DNA from: Maribacter sp. HTCC2170
Lineage (GTDB): Bacteria > Bacteroidota > Bacteroidia > Flavobacteriales > Flavobacteriaceae
Length of the DNA stretch: 64,000 bases
NCBI RefSeq assembly: GCF_000153165.2
Contig: NC_014472.1
Span: 3,220,001-3,284,000 of the forward strand
Direction of reading: 5' to 3'
A model generated the notes under the pieces. The model was not told where the DNA came from. It made no database searches and saw only the letters and a list, made by a program, of their open reading frames with translations. Positions 11,108 through 18,928 of this stretch are shown here, piece by piece; position 1 is the stretch's first letter; the number at the start of each line of letters is the position of its first letter. The translations under genes and the position numbers were made by a program.

Positions 11108-11761
11108 CTAGTTTCCTTTTTTATAATCTGCCAAAAACTTTTCCAGCCCGCTATCCGTAAGTGGGTGTTTTAACAAACCTTCAATTGAAGAAAGTGGCCC
11201 TGTCATAACATCTGAACCTATTTTAGCACAGTCGATTACGTGCATAGTATGCCTAACAGAAGCTGCCAATATTTGCGTATCAAAGGCATAGTTATCATAT
11301 ATATGGCGAATTTCAGCAATCAGATTAAGACCATCAGTCGAAATATCATCCAATCTTCCAATAAATGGGGAAACATAAGTGGCACCTGCTTTTGCAGCTA
11401 ATAAAGCTTGCCCTGCAGAAAACACCAAAGTACAATTGGTTCTAATACCTTTATCCGAAAAATATTTTAAAGCCTTCACGCCGTCTTTTATCATAGGAAC
11501 CTTTACAACTATCTGCTCATGAAGATCCGCCAATTCCTCTCCCTCTTTAACCATTGCTTTAAACTCGGTAGCAATTACTTCGGCAGAAACATCACCATCC
11601 ACAATATTGCATATATCAACATAGTGCTTTAGTATATTGTTTCTACCTGTTATACCTTCTTTTGCCATTAAAGAAGGGTTAGTGGTAACACCATCTAAAA
11701 CACCAAGCTCTTGAGCTTCTCGAATTTGATCTAAATTGGCTGTATCAATAAAAAATTTCAT
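11108..11761 (-). CDS. tal: Transaldolase, small FSA-like type
   Basis: A 217-residue cytoplasmic enzyme of the transaldolase/fructose-6-phosphate aldolase family, linking pentose phosphate sugars with glycolysis. Family marks are the N-terminal [20 protein letters not shown] at about 26-31, the Schiff-base Lys87 in VVKVPM, and [24 protein letters not shown]-type strands in the middle. Length fits the short bacterial TalC group. True transaldolase and F6P aldolase activity cannot be told apart safely from sequence; the genome context of Bacteroidota favours transaldolase. Confidence 0.93.
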   Translation of the reverse strand: MKFFIDTANLDQIREAQELGVLDGVTTNPSLMAKEGITGRNNILKHYVDICNIVDGDVSAEVIATEFKAMVKEGEELADLHEQIVVKVPMIKDGVKALKYFSDKGIRTNCTLVFSAGQALLAAKAGATYVSPFIGRLDDISTDGLNLIAEIRHIYDNYAFDTQILAASVRHTMHVIDCAKIGSDVMTGPLSSIEGLLKHPLTDSGLEKFLADYKKGN

Positions 11762-11824
11762 GAATTTGAATATTATTTGGTTACTATTTTTTTCGTTCCT
11801 TACCTATTTTGAAACCGGGTAAAA

Positions 11825-12634
11825 TTACAATTTATAATGGTTTAACAATAGCTTCTCATATACTTTGTCGGGCAATATTTTCTTAAGGGTCAATGAGAAC
11901 TTTTGCATAAATGAACCAACCTTGTAATGAACCTTAGGTTTTTTAGTGTTCATTATCCTATATACCATCCGCGCAACTTGAATTGGGTCACTACCACTAG
12001 ACACATCCTCATCTATCAACTTTAAAGTATTACCATAAGGTACCTTATACGGGGAATCCTCTATCACAGGCGCATGATACCTGCCAGAGGCGATATTAGT
12101 TGCGAAATCTCCAGGTGCCAAATTAGTAAGATGGACCCCAAAATTTTTCGTTTCCATTCGAATAGCTTCAGTTGTAATTTCCAAAGACCCCTTAGTTGCC
12201 GAATAAATACCCCTATATGGTAAACCCATATACCCAGCAATAGATGTTATATTAATAATCAAACCACTACCCTGCGCTCTCATTTGTGGCAGTACGGCTT
12301 TTATCATATGTAATGGGCCATGAAAATTGGTCTCGAAGGTTTTCAAAATCTCGTCATGAGGTATTTCTTCGATTGGGCCTGTAATTCCAACACCTGCATT
12401 GTTTATCAAAACATCAAGCCTACCTTCCTTCTCAAGTAGAATCTTTACTGCTGTCTTAATAGTATGGGTTTCCCTTACGTTTAATTCCAGAAGCTCAAAA
12501 TCAGAAAAATCCGGGTATTTGTTCAAATCTCTGGTCGTACCGTAGACCTTGTGTCCTTTTGATTTCAAAAAATTTCCGATGGATCTTCCAATACCAGAGG
12601 AACCACCCGTAATAAGAACTATTTTTTGCTCCAT
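11825..12634 (-). CDS. SDR family NAD(P)-dependent oxidoreductase
   Basis: A 269-residue classical short-chain dehydrogenase. The N-terminal Rossmann motif is GGSSGIGRSIG, the NNAG motif appears as INNAGVG, the catalytic Ser lies in INITSIAGYMG and the Tyr-Lys pair in YSATKGS. The C-terminal extension (about 215-269) is basic and hydrophobic and may touch membranes. The substrate is unknown; similar flavobacterial proteins are only annotated as SDR. It lies 63 bases upstream of the transaldolase gene on the same strand. Confidence 0.88.
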   Translation of the reverse strand: MEQKIVLITGGSSGIGRSIGNFLKSKGHKVYGTTRDLNKYPDFSDFELLELNVRETHTIKTAVKILLEKEGRLDVLINNAGVGITGPIEEIPHDEILKTFETNFHGPLHMIKAVLPQMRAQGSGLIINITSIAGYMGLPYRGIYSATKGSLEITTEAIRMETKNFGVHLTNLAPGDFATNIASGRYHAPVIEDSPYKVPYGNTLKLIDEDVSSGSDPIQVARMVYRIMNTKKPKVHYKVGSFMQKFSLTLKKILPDKVYEKLLLNHYKL

Positions 12635-12759
12635 AATTGATGCAAATTAACAAATTATTATGGCCAGTGAGATGCACCACTCTAAATAATTTATCTGAAA
12701 AAATTAGCGGGTAAGACAGGCTTGTTCACAAAATGTACTAAACTATGGGGTACAAAAAA

Positions 12760-12855
12760 CGGCAAGCTACCTACATCGCACCGCTACGACCGTATACCCT
12801 TGCTGCGTTCCCACCCTGGGGGATTCTACAGGAGCTGGTCGTGTAGGACTTGCCG
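12760..12855 (-). ncRNA. ffs: Signal recognition particle RNA, small bacterial type
   Basis: Read on the minus strand, the transcript begins CGGCAAG and ends CTTGCCG, and these ends pair. The apical part contains the SRP domain IV hallmark: CCCCCAGGG, then GGGAACGCAGCAAGGG, the Bacteroidota version of the Ffh-binding loop. A run of six T follows the 3' stem as a terminator. Length is about 96 nt. It binds Ffh and targets nascent membrane proteins to the membrane. It lies in the 370-base gap between the SDR gene and the glutamine cyclotransferase gene; the 65-codon frame across it on the plus strand is not a gene. Confidence 0.93.
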
Positions 12856-12859
12856 AGTG

Positions 12860-12889
12860 CAAATATACAATCTTTTAAAACTTTTTCAA
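12860..12889 (-). promoter_or_regulatory. Promoter of SRP RNA
   Basis: On the minus strand, TTG (complement of 12887-12889), a 19-nt spacer and TATATTTG (complement of 12860-12867) match the Bacteroidota consensus fully. The expected start, 4-5 nt downstream, coincides with the first base of the RNA's closing stem. Confidence 0.85.
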
Positions 12890-13004
12890 TCGTTTTATAT
12901 TCTAATTTTTATGAATTAACTTGCCTTTTTTATTGGCTTTCGTAAGTATTTCTTTTAGAGATCAATACGGAGATATTTCCTAAAAACATCAAACAAAAGT
13001 ATTC

Positions 13005-14048
13005 ATGAATCCATTTAAAGTATTAGTCTTTAACTTCTTTCTGCTATTTTTTGTTGCCTGCGGAAGCGGTAATACATCTGCATCATCGCTTTTTGAAATT
13101 CAATTGGAAGGCAATAAAACCAGCTTTAAGCAAAATCAATCAGTCGGAATTGCCATAAAGAACAAAAAGGAAAAATCAATCGATAAAATCATTTATACTA
13201 TAGATGGTAAAGAACTGCAACTAAGCGGGAACAAAATAGCATTGGACCTAACAACTTTGGGAAACAAAATTTTAAAGGCAACCATCGGTTATGAAGATAC
13301 TACCGCTGAAATATCAAAGAAGATAAAAGTTCTGGCACCAACTGCACCGGCATTATATACCTATGAAATTATCAATGAGTATCCACATGATATAAAAGCA
13401 TATACTCAAGGTTTGGAGTTTCACGACGGCATACTCTATGAAAGCACAGGAAAAAAAGGTAGATCTTCTCTACGCAAAGTTGATTATAACACAGGCAAGG
13501 TACTAGCACAAATAGACTTGGAAAATACCCAATTTGGGGAAGGAATCACTATTATGAACGGGAAAATATATCAACTGACCTGGCAAAATGGTATTGGTTT
13601 TATTTATGACCTAACGGATTTTAAAAAGATAGATAGTTTCCAATATGGTCAAAGTAAAGAAGGTTGGGGACTTTGTCATGATGGTGAAAAAATATTTAAA
13701 AGCGACGGTACAGAAAAAATTTGGTTTTTGAATCCAGACACTTTGGCTGAAGAAGGTTTTATTCAGACCGTAACCAATAAATCGGTGTTCAATATGGCCA
13801 ATGAATTGGAATATATTGATGGGAAAATTTACGCAAATGTCTACCAAAAGCCTAGCATGATGATTATAGATGCATTAAGTGGAGCAATAGAAGGAGTAAT
13901 CAACTTTGGCGGGTTAAAGGAAAAAGTAACTAAACATGCAGATTTGGACGTACTTAATGGTGTAGCCTACCACCCCGAACGAAAGACTTTTTTTGTTACA
14001 GGAAAGAATTGGGATAAGATGTTCGAAGTAAATATTATTAAAAAATAA
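13005..14048 (+). CDS. Glutaminyl-peptide cyclotransferase (glutamine cyclotransferase), lipoprotein
   Basis: A 347-residue protein with a lipoprotein signal (Cys19 in FVACGSG), a short Ig-like region at about 25-105, and a glutamine cyclotransferase beta-propeller from about 115 to the end. Family signs are YTQGLEFHDGILYESTGKKGRS, FGEGITIMNGKIYQLTWQ and the final HPERKTFFVTGKNWDKMFEV. The plant-papaya type enzyme converts N-terminal Gln to pyroglutamate; in bacteria the periplasmic role is little known. The stop overlaps the next ATG by one base, which indicates a co-translated operon. Confidence 0.88.
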   Translation: MNPFKVLVFNFFLLFFVACGSGNTSASSLFEIQLEGNKTSFKQNQSVGIAIKNKKEKSIDKIIYTIDGKELQLSGNKIALDLTTLGNKILKATIGYEDTTAEISKKIKVLAPTAPALYTYEIINEYPHDIKAYTQGLEFHDGILYESTGKKGRSSLRKVDYNTGKVLAQIDLENTQFGEGITIMNGKIYQLTWQNGIGFIYDLTDFKKIDSFQYGQSKEGWGLCHDGEKIFKSDGTEKIWFLNPDTLAEEGFIQTVTNKSVFNMANELEYIDGKIYANVYQKPSMMIIDALSGAIEGVINFGGLKEKVTKHADLDVLNGVAYHPERKTFFVTGKNWDKMFEVNIIKK

Positions 14049-14443
14049 TGGAACGCTTCGAAAAAAAAATACTCGTTTGCAAAGATGACCTAGATGATTT
14101 ACAACATGTAAACAACGTTCGATATGTTCAATGGATACAGGACATTTCAAAAGAACATTGGCAAAATGTTGCACCAAAAGAAATGAAAACAGGAATTCTT
14201 TGGGTCGTTAAAAATCACAATATAGATTATGCAAGTTCAGCGGTCTTAGGTGATACTATTTTAATCAAGACACATATCGCCGCTACTAAAGGTGCTATTT
14301 CTGTTCGTTGTGTTGAAATGTATAATAATAAAACAAATCAACTTTTAGTGCGTTCACATACTGAATGGTGCTTGCTTAATGCTCTTACTTTAAAACCCAT
14401 ACGTATTTCTGAGGCCATAAAGGAGGTTTTCGTTAGCAAGTAA
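14048..14443 (+). CDS. Acyl-CoA thioesterase, 4HBT hotdog type
   Basis: A 131-residue single-domain hotdog protein. The active-site helix region reads DDLQHVNNVRYVQWIQD, the usual D-x-HVNN pattern of the YbgC/4HBT group, and beta strands follow (VVKNHNIDYASSAVLGDTILIKTHI). It probably hydrolyses acyl-CoA or acyl-ACP; the chain specificity is not visible. The start codon shares an A with the stop of the preceding cyclotransferase gene. Confidence 0.87.
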   Translation: MERFEKKILVCKDDLDDLQHVNNVRYVQWIQDISKEHWQNVAPKEMKTGILWVVKNHNIDYASSAVLGDTILIKTHIAATKGAISVRCVEMYNNKTNQLLVRSHTEWCLLNALTLKPIRISEAIKEVFVSK

Positions 14444-14462
14444 AAGAACAATGCCCTAAAAA

Positions 14463-15992
14463 ATGCAACGGTATTTATATTTCATCTCCGTTTTGCTCCT
14501 AGTTATTTTATGGAGTTCTTGCCGTAAAGATTTTGAATATGCTGCCAATGTGGGCAATTTAGAGTTTTCGAAGGATACGGTATTCCTTGACACAATTTTT
14601 ACTAATATCGGGAGCAGCACTTATACCTTAAAGGTTTACAACCCTAATAGAGATGATATCGAAATACCTACTATTGGACTAGAACAAGGCCAAAACAGTA
14701 AGTATAGGTTAAATGTTGATGGAGTTGCCGGCAAAGAATTCAGAAACATTCCCATTCTTGCCCAAGACAGTTTATTTATTTTCATTGAAACCACTTATGA
14801 CCAATCGGCCAGCATAGATAATAAATTTTTATATACTGACGTTATTATTTTTGACTCTGGAATAAACCAGCAAGAAGTCCCTTTGATAACCTTGGTCAAG
14901 GATGCTGTTTTCTTATACCCTAGAACCCAAGCTGATGGAACAAAGGAAACAATTCTATTAGGTTTAGATGTAAATGGTGAAGAAATACACGCAGAAGGTT
15001 TTTATCTTGATGAAACTGAGTTGGAATTCAACAATGAAAAACCATATGTCATTTATGGCTTTGCTGCGGTAAAAGAAGGTGAGACCATAAATATCGCTGC
15101 AGGTAGTCGTTTGCATTTTCATAAAAATTCAGGGATCTACGTCTCAGACGGTGCCTCAATCAGCATAAATGGGTCATTAAGTAATGATCGTGATATTTTG
15201 GAGAATGAGGTTATTTTTGAGGGTGATCGTTTGGAACCAGAGTTTTCAAATATACCAGGACAATGGGGATTACTGTGGATCGCCTCGGGCAGTAACAGCA
15301 ATAATATTGAATATCTAACTTTAAAAAATGCCACTACTGGTGTATTTGTTGAAGGCGATGAGCAACTCCTTTCTCCTACTCTAAACATACGAAACACTCA
15401 AATCTATAATAGTGCCAATACAAATCTTTGGGCCAAAAACGCCTTTATCGTAGCGGAAAATGTCATTCTTGGGGGTGCAGGCAATAATTCGTTACATTGT
15501 AACCTTGGGGGTAATTACACTTTTACCCATTCAACTATTGCAAATTATTGGATCCACGGATTCAGGACAGGAACGGCGTTAAGAATAGATAATCATGATC
15601 CAAATGAAGTTGGGGAATTAACCAAAGCCAATTTCTACAATTGTATTGTTGACGGTAATAATACCAGAGAACTGTCACTACAGGATAATGGAGTAAATCC
15701 ATTCAACTTCCAATTTGACCATTCAATTATTAAATATAATGATGCGCCAGGTCAAACCAACAACAACCCTTTATATGATTTTGATGATACCTTATTATAT
15801 AAACAAGTCTTTTTAAATGAAGATGTGGATTTTAGTGATGTTACAAAGAATATTTTTTGGATTGGCGAATCTTCCTTCGCCAAGGATAAAGGGGAACAAG
15901 AAAATGCACTACTTGTGCCATTTGATATTCTAGGCACAGATAGGACTATTTTACCAGATATTGGAGCATATGAATTGCCCTTACAGAATTAA
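14463..15992 (+). CDS. Large lipoprotein with beta-helix-like repeats
   Basis: A 509-residue lipoprotein (Cys20 in WSSCRKD). Residues 30-150 look like an Ig or choice-of-anchor module (FSKDTVFLDTIFTNIGSSTYTLKVYN). Residues about 190-430 show short recurring strands such as IEYLTLKNATTGVFVEG and INGSLSNDRDILENEVIFEG, typical of a right-handed beta-helix. The C-terminal DIGAYEL motif is common at the end of parallel-beta-helix repeat proteins. It is widely conserved in flavobacteria but unnamed. Third gene of a likely operon, 19 bases after the thioesterase. Confidence 0.8.
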   Translation: MQRYLYFISVLLLVILWSSCRKDFEYAANVGNLEFSKDTVFLDTIFTNIGSSTYTLKVYNPNRDDIEIPTIGLEQGQNSKYRLNVDGVAGKEFRNIPILAQDSLFIFIETTYDQSASIDNKFLYTDVIIFDSGINQQEVPLITLVKDAVFLYPRTQADGTKETILLGLDVNGEEIHAEGFYLDETELEFNNEKPYVIYGFAAVKEGETINIAAGSRLHFHKNSGIYVSDGASISINGSLSNDRDILENEVIFEGDRLEPEFSNIPGQWGLLWIASGSNSNNIEYLTLKNATTGVFVEGDEQLLSPTLNIRNTQIYNSANTNLWAKNAFIVAENVILGGAGNNSLHCNLGGNYTFTHSTIANYWIHGFRTGTALRIDNHDPNEVGELTKANFYNCIVDGNNTRELSLQDNGVNPFNFQFDHSIIKYNDAPGQTNNNPLYDFDDTLLYKQVFLNEDVDFSDVTKNIFWIGESSFAKDKGEQENALLVPFDILGTDRTILPDIGAYELPLQN

Positions 15993-16082
15993 GTCTTACA
16001 GATAATTAAACTTAGGGCAGATATACAAAATCAGATTTGTCATCTCTGCAAACAAATTGTTTTGATTTCCTTTATTTCGAAG

Positions 16083-16126
16083 AAAAGAGGAAAATTAAGA
16101 CCATATACGCATGTAATTCCTCTTTT
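16083..16126 (-). terminator. Possible terminator of the HTH-PAS gene
   Basis: AAAAGAGGAA (16083-16092) pairs with TTCCTCTTTT (16117-16126) around a 24-nt loop. Read leftwards the stem ends in a T-rich run. It touches the stop codon of the minus-strand gene. The long loop makes it uncertain. Confidence 0.4.
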
Positions 16127-16709
16127 ACTTCTTTTCAAAATTGGCAAATGAAAGGAATCCATCAATATTATCTCTATAAATAATTGGAAAAACTAAAAGT
16201 CTGCACACTATAGGGTAACCCAATTTGTGGTAGTTAGGGAATATTTCTGTAAAAAAAGAGTCTTTGGAGTGTTGTAACAAGTTAAAACTTCTTCTTAGAT
16301 TCTCAGGAAAATCAGTGTGCCGCAGATAGTCCCCAGGGCGTTTACCTTTAATCTCTTTAAGTTCGTAACCTGTATGTTCCGCATACTTATCATTTATACT
16401 AACAACCTTGCCATTCTTGTCTGCAATGCAAATGGCGGGAAATTCCTTCCTAATATCCCTTAACTTCTTCATAAAAAGATCATCACTATTAGTCGGTAGT
16501 TTCATATCACCTTTTCCCAACAAAAGCCATTGTGGACTATAATCCTCAAATATTGTTAAAATTTTCATTAATCTTTCGTACCCAATATCTGCTCTACGTT
16601 CTATTGTTTTTAAAATATAACCTCTTGAAAATCCGCATAATGAATCAAATTTACTGCCACTTATTTCTAAATCTTTAAGGATTGCTTTTAACCTCTCATA
16701 TATATCCAT
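16125..16709 (-). CDS. HTH-PAS regulator-like protein
   Basis: A 194-residue cytoplasmic protein. The first 70 residues (SGSKFDSLCGFSRGYILKTIERRADIGYERLMKIL, then WLLLGKGDM) look like an XRE/phage-repressor-type helix-turn-helix of the kind found in Bacteroidota repressors. Residues about 80-190 form a PAS domain (PAICIADKNGKVVSINDKYAEHTGY and ELKEIKGKRPGD). No kinase or other output domain follows. I infer a ligand- or redox-sensing repressor. It starts the regulatory island and is divergent from the first LytTR gene, with 226 bases between them. Confidence 0.78.
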   Translation of the reverse strand: MDIYERLKAILKDLEISGSKFDSLCGFSRGYILKTIERRADIGYERLMKILTIFEDYSPQWLLLGKGDMKLPTNSDDLFMKKLRDIRKEFPAICIADKNGKVVSINDKYAEHTGYELKEIKGKRPGDYLRHTDFPENLRRSFNLLQHSKDSFFTEIFPNYHKLGYPIVCRLLVFPIIYRDNIDGFLSFANFEKK

Positions 16710-16935
16710 TATTGATTATTATTAAAATTCTTATTTATTTTGTATTAAAATTCCTCATAAAAATATTCAACAGAAGATTAAATTCGACAATGAACAGAGC
16801 TCATTGTAACCTTAAGATAAGAAATTATAGCCTCGTCAAGAAATTGAATGAGGTCAAAATTGAACTGAATAACGACACTTCTTAAAAAGTGAACAGGTTG
16901 GTAAAAAAATAGATCCATAGATGTAAAAGAATTAA

Positions 16936-17673
16936 ATGCTTGTGGAATACAATTATGTTATCATATGCTCGGATCGCGATTTTAGTTTAGATTTAAAGTT
17001 TAGACTGAAGAAGTATGAAGATTTAGCATTCGTCTCGTTCGCAAAAGATAAAACAGAAGGTTTATTCGTTATTCTAAAACATCGTCCTGATATTGTTTTT
17101 ATAAACTTGTCAAAAAATGCGCCAGAATATTTTAAGATGGTAGTAGAACTTCGGCAGTATTTTCATAATCTACCTATTATTATTGGTATTTCGAACGATA
17201 AGCAATATGTTTTTAAAGCAATAAAAAATCATTTCTTTGACTATTGGCTTTTACCTTACAGCGAATGGGACATAAGCAAGTCCTTACTACATGCCAAAGC
17301 ACAAATACCTGAGAAAACCGAACCTAAAACTCTATGCCTAAAATCATATCGGGATTTTCAATATTTGAACACTGATGATATTCTATACCTCAAATCTGAC
17401 AACAATACCACATGTTTCACTATGAAAAATAGCTCCGAAATAATTGCTTATAAAACCTTGAAGGTATTTGAAAAACAGTTACCAGAACAATTTAAACGTA
17501 TTCATCAAAGCTACATCCTGAATACAGATTGTGTTTCGGGAATTAACTATGGAAAAAACCTCTGCACCATAGCATTCAATAACTCCCAAGTGCCTTTTTC
17601 TAAATCGTATATTAAAAATATTGATGAACTCAAGAAAAAGTTAGCGCAGTCTGCCATTTTCGCCAATAAGTGA
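16936..17673 (+). CDS. LytTR regulator with pseudo-receiver domain (paralogue 1)
   Basis: A 245-residue protein: a receiver-like fold at about 5-120 and a LytTR DNA-binding domain at about 135-240 (FQYLNTDDILYLKSDNN, FKRIHQSYILNTDCVSGI). In the receiver, the beta-3 strand ends PDIVFINL, so the phospho-acceptor position is Asn57, and the conserved beta-5 KP pair has become LP. Phosphorylation is therefore not expected. It is clearly a paralogue of the next gene at 18048; both share FDYW at the end of helix 4. No partner kinase is adjacent on the 5' side. It probably acts as a phosphorylation-independent transcription factor. Confidence 0.85.
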   Translation: MLVEYNYVIICSDRDFSLDLKFRLKKYEDLAFVSFAKDKTEGLFVILKHRPDIVFINLSKNAPEYFKMVVELRQYFHNLPIIIGISNDKQYVFKAIKNHFFDYWLLPYSEWDISKSLLHAKAQIPEKTEPKTLCLKSYRDFQYLNTDDILYLKSDNNTTCFTMKNSSEIIAYKTLKVFEKQLPEQFKRIHQSYILNTDCVSGINYGKNLCTIAFNNSQVPFSKSYIKNIDELKKKLAQSAIFANK

Positions 17674-17728
17674 TTTTTTATTAATCAAGAAATCCAAGAA
17701 AAACAGGAATCGTATATCAGGAACCTAT

Positions 17729-17851
17729 TTATTCTCTTTTAAATATCCCACTCTCATCATTTTGATCACCCTGAACCCCATACTTTTGTTTTAGACTCAA
17801 CAGTATTGCAACTATACCAAGAGAAGAAAAAATACAAATGAATAGTGCCAC
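17729..17851 (-). CDS. Possible small membrane peptide
   Basis: A 40-codon frame from a GTG start, ending in TAA. It encodes a hydrophobic segment (ALFICIFSSLGIVAILLSL, residues 2-20) followed by a polar tail with KQKYG and FKRE. The pattern of one membrane helix plus charged tail is coherent, but there is no promoter match, no ATG and a stop just upstream of the GTG. It could also be the remnant of a longer gene. Family unknown. Confidence 0.25.
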   Translation of the reverse strand: MALFICIFSSLGIVAILLSLKQKYGVQGDQNDESGIFKRE

Positions 17852-17968
17852 ATTAGCTACGAGCTATCAGAACCTACAAGTCAACATATGAAGGTGAATT
17901 TGTTATGGATTCATTTTTTTTGGAAGTTTTTTCCTTCAAATCATGGAATTTTTGTAAATTATATAGAC

Positions 17969-17992
17969 AAACCTTACTTTTTATAAGGTTTT
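17969..17992. repeat. Inverted repeat shared with 22265-22288 (copy 1)
   Basis: AAACCTTA pairs with TAAGGTTT around a short T-rich loop. A stretch of the form AAACCTT-NN-TTTTTATAAGGTTTT occurs here and again at 22265, with only two differences in the compared stretch. This copy lies 79 bases before the start of the second LytTR gene. It may be an operator, a terminator-like hairpin or a 5'-leader element. Confidence 0.5.
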
Positions 17993-18047
17993 GCTGGTGT
18001 TCTTAGTCGCACACTATTATTAATTTTCCCCTATAAAGTCTAAACAA

Positions 18048-18791
18048 TTGGAATTCAACTACTCCATCATTGATTCTGACGCAACTTCCAATTTGCAATT
18101 GCAGCATTTTTTGGAAGAATATGGAGATTTCTCATGTTCATCTTTAGCTAAAAATAGTAACGACGGTCTTAATTCGATTTTAAAATTTTCTCCCGACGTT
18201 GTTTTCGTAAATCTTAATGAAAATGCTTCCGAATATTTTCAAATGGTCATGGAGATGCATCAGTATGTGAAAAAAATTCCTGTCATTATAGGCATATCCA
18301 AGGCCAAGGAATATGCATACGATGCAATAAAAAATGGCTTCTTTGATTATTGGCTTAAACCATATAATGAATTTGACATTAGAAAATCATTGCTAAGGCT
18401 TAAAAAACATATACCAGAACCTGTACTGGGGATTTCACAACCCAAAACCATTTGTCTAAAATCGTACCGGGATTTCCAATATTTGAACGCTAGTGATATT
18501 ATGTATTTGCAGGCCGATAATAATGCAACAAAATTCGTAATGAAAGATGGGTCAATGAGAAATGCTTTTAAAACCCTCAAAACGTTTGAAAGTATGTTAC
18601 CAAATAATTTCGTGAGAATTCATCAAAGTTTCATTGTGAACACTGATTATATTTCGGGCATCAGTTATGGTAAATCTTTATGTTCATTAAAACTTCGCAA
18701 CCTTCAATTGCCTTTCTCCAAATCGTATAGGGCAAATGTTGATGGCTTAAAAGCCGCATTGTCTAAAAACACAATATCTGCACTTACTTAG
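18048..18791 (+). CDS. LytTR regulator with pseudo-receiver domain (paralogue 2)
   Basis: A 247-residue paralogue of the gene at 16936 with the same architecture. Asn55 replaces the phospho-acceptor Asp (PDVVFVNL), though the beta-5 KP pair is kept (WLKPYNEFD) and the acidic pair near the N-terminus is partly kept (IIDSDA). The LytTR domain spans about 135-245 (FQYLNASDIMYLQADNN, FVRIHQSFIVNTDYISGI). The start is TTG; an in-frame stop lies 27 bases upstream, and the TTG start aligns with the paralogue's N-terminus. The next gene, 137 bases downstream, has three direct repeats at the spacing expected for LytTR binding. Confidence 0.84.
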   Translation: MEFNYSIIDSDATSNLQLQHFLEEYGDFSCSSLAKNSNDGLNSILKFSPDVVFVNLNENASEYFQMVMEMHQYVKKIPVIIGISKAKEYAYDAIKNGFFDYWLKPYNEFDIRKSLLRLKKHIPEPVLGISQPKTICLKSYRDFQYLNASDIMYLQADNNATKFVMKDGSMRNAFKTLKTFESMLPNNFVRIHQSFIVNTDYISGISYGKSLCSLKLRNLQLPFSKSYRANVDGLKAALSKNTISALT

Positions 18792-18793
18792 AA

Positions 18794-18848
18794 AAATCCT
18801 CTCAAAATTGGGTTAAATCCTCTCAAACCCTGGCTTTATACTCTCACT
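18794..18848. promoter_or_regulatory. Three direct repeats at 21-bp period, candidate LytTR binding sites
   Basis: AAATCCTCTCAAA occurs identically at 18794-18806 and 18815-18827, and a weaker copy (TTATACTCTCACT) at 18836-18848. All three are exactly 21 bp apart, two helical turns, so they lie on the same DNA face. LytTR proteins bind short direct repeats with about this centre spacing. The sequence does not match the published LytTR consensus that I recall, so the assignment rests on spacing and on the adjacent LytTR genes. Confidence 0.55.
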
Positions 18849-18858
18849 TTTTAAAAAA

Positions 18859-18891
18859 GCTGCTTATAGCAGCCATAGGTTATTAGTTTTA
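18859..18891 (+). promoter_or_regulatory. Hairpin and candidate -7 element of the repeat-protein gene
   Basis: GCTGC-TTATA-GCAGC forms a perfect inverted repeat at 18859-18873. TAGTTTTA at 18884-18891 matches TAnnTTTG except the last base. No TTG lies at the -33 distance, which fits an activator-dependent promoter with the 21-bp repeats at roughly -48 to -102. Confidence 0.35.
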
Positions 18892-18928
18892 TGTCATAAT
18901 AAAACCAAAACTAAAAAAGAACAAAATT

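Larger units (their letters stand above)
17674..18047. other. 374-base region between the two LytTR genes
   Basis: It holds a possible 40-codon membrane peptide gene on the minus strand (17729-17851) and an inverted repeat at 17969-17991 that recurs near 22265. No TAnnTTTG promoter with a spaced TTG was found on the plus strand. Nothing else is recognisable. Confidence 0.5.

Noticed and set aside
12722-12919. 65-codon frame on the plus strand
   Set aside because: It lies across the SRP RNA gene; its length comes from the RNA's composition and no protein-like features are seen.
16682-16885. 67-codon frame upstream of the first LytTR gene
   Set aside because: It overlaps the HTH-PAS gene start, has low-complexity sequence and no recognisable features.
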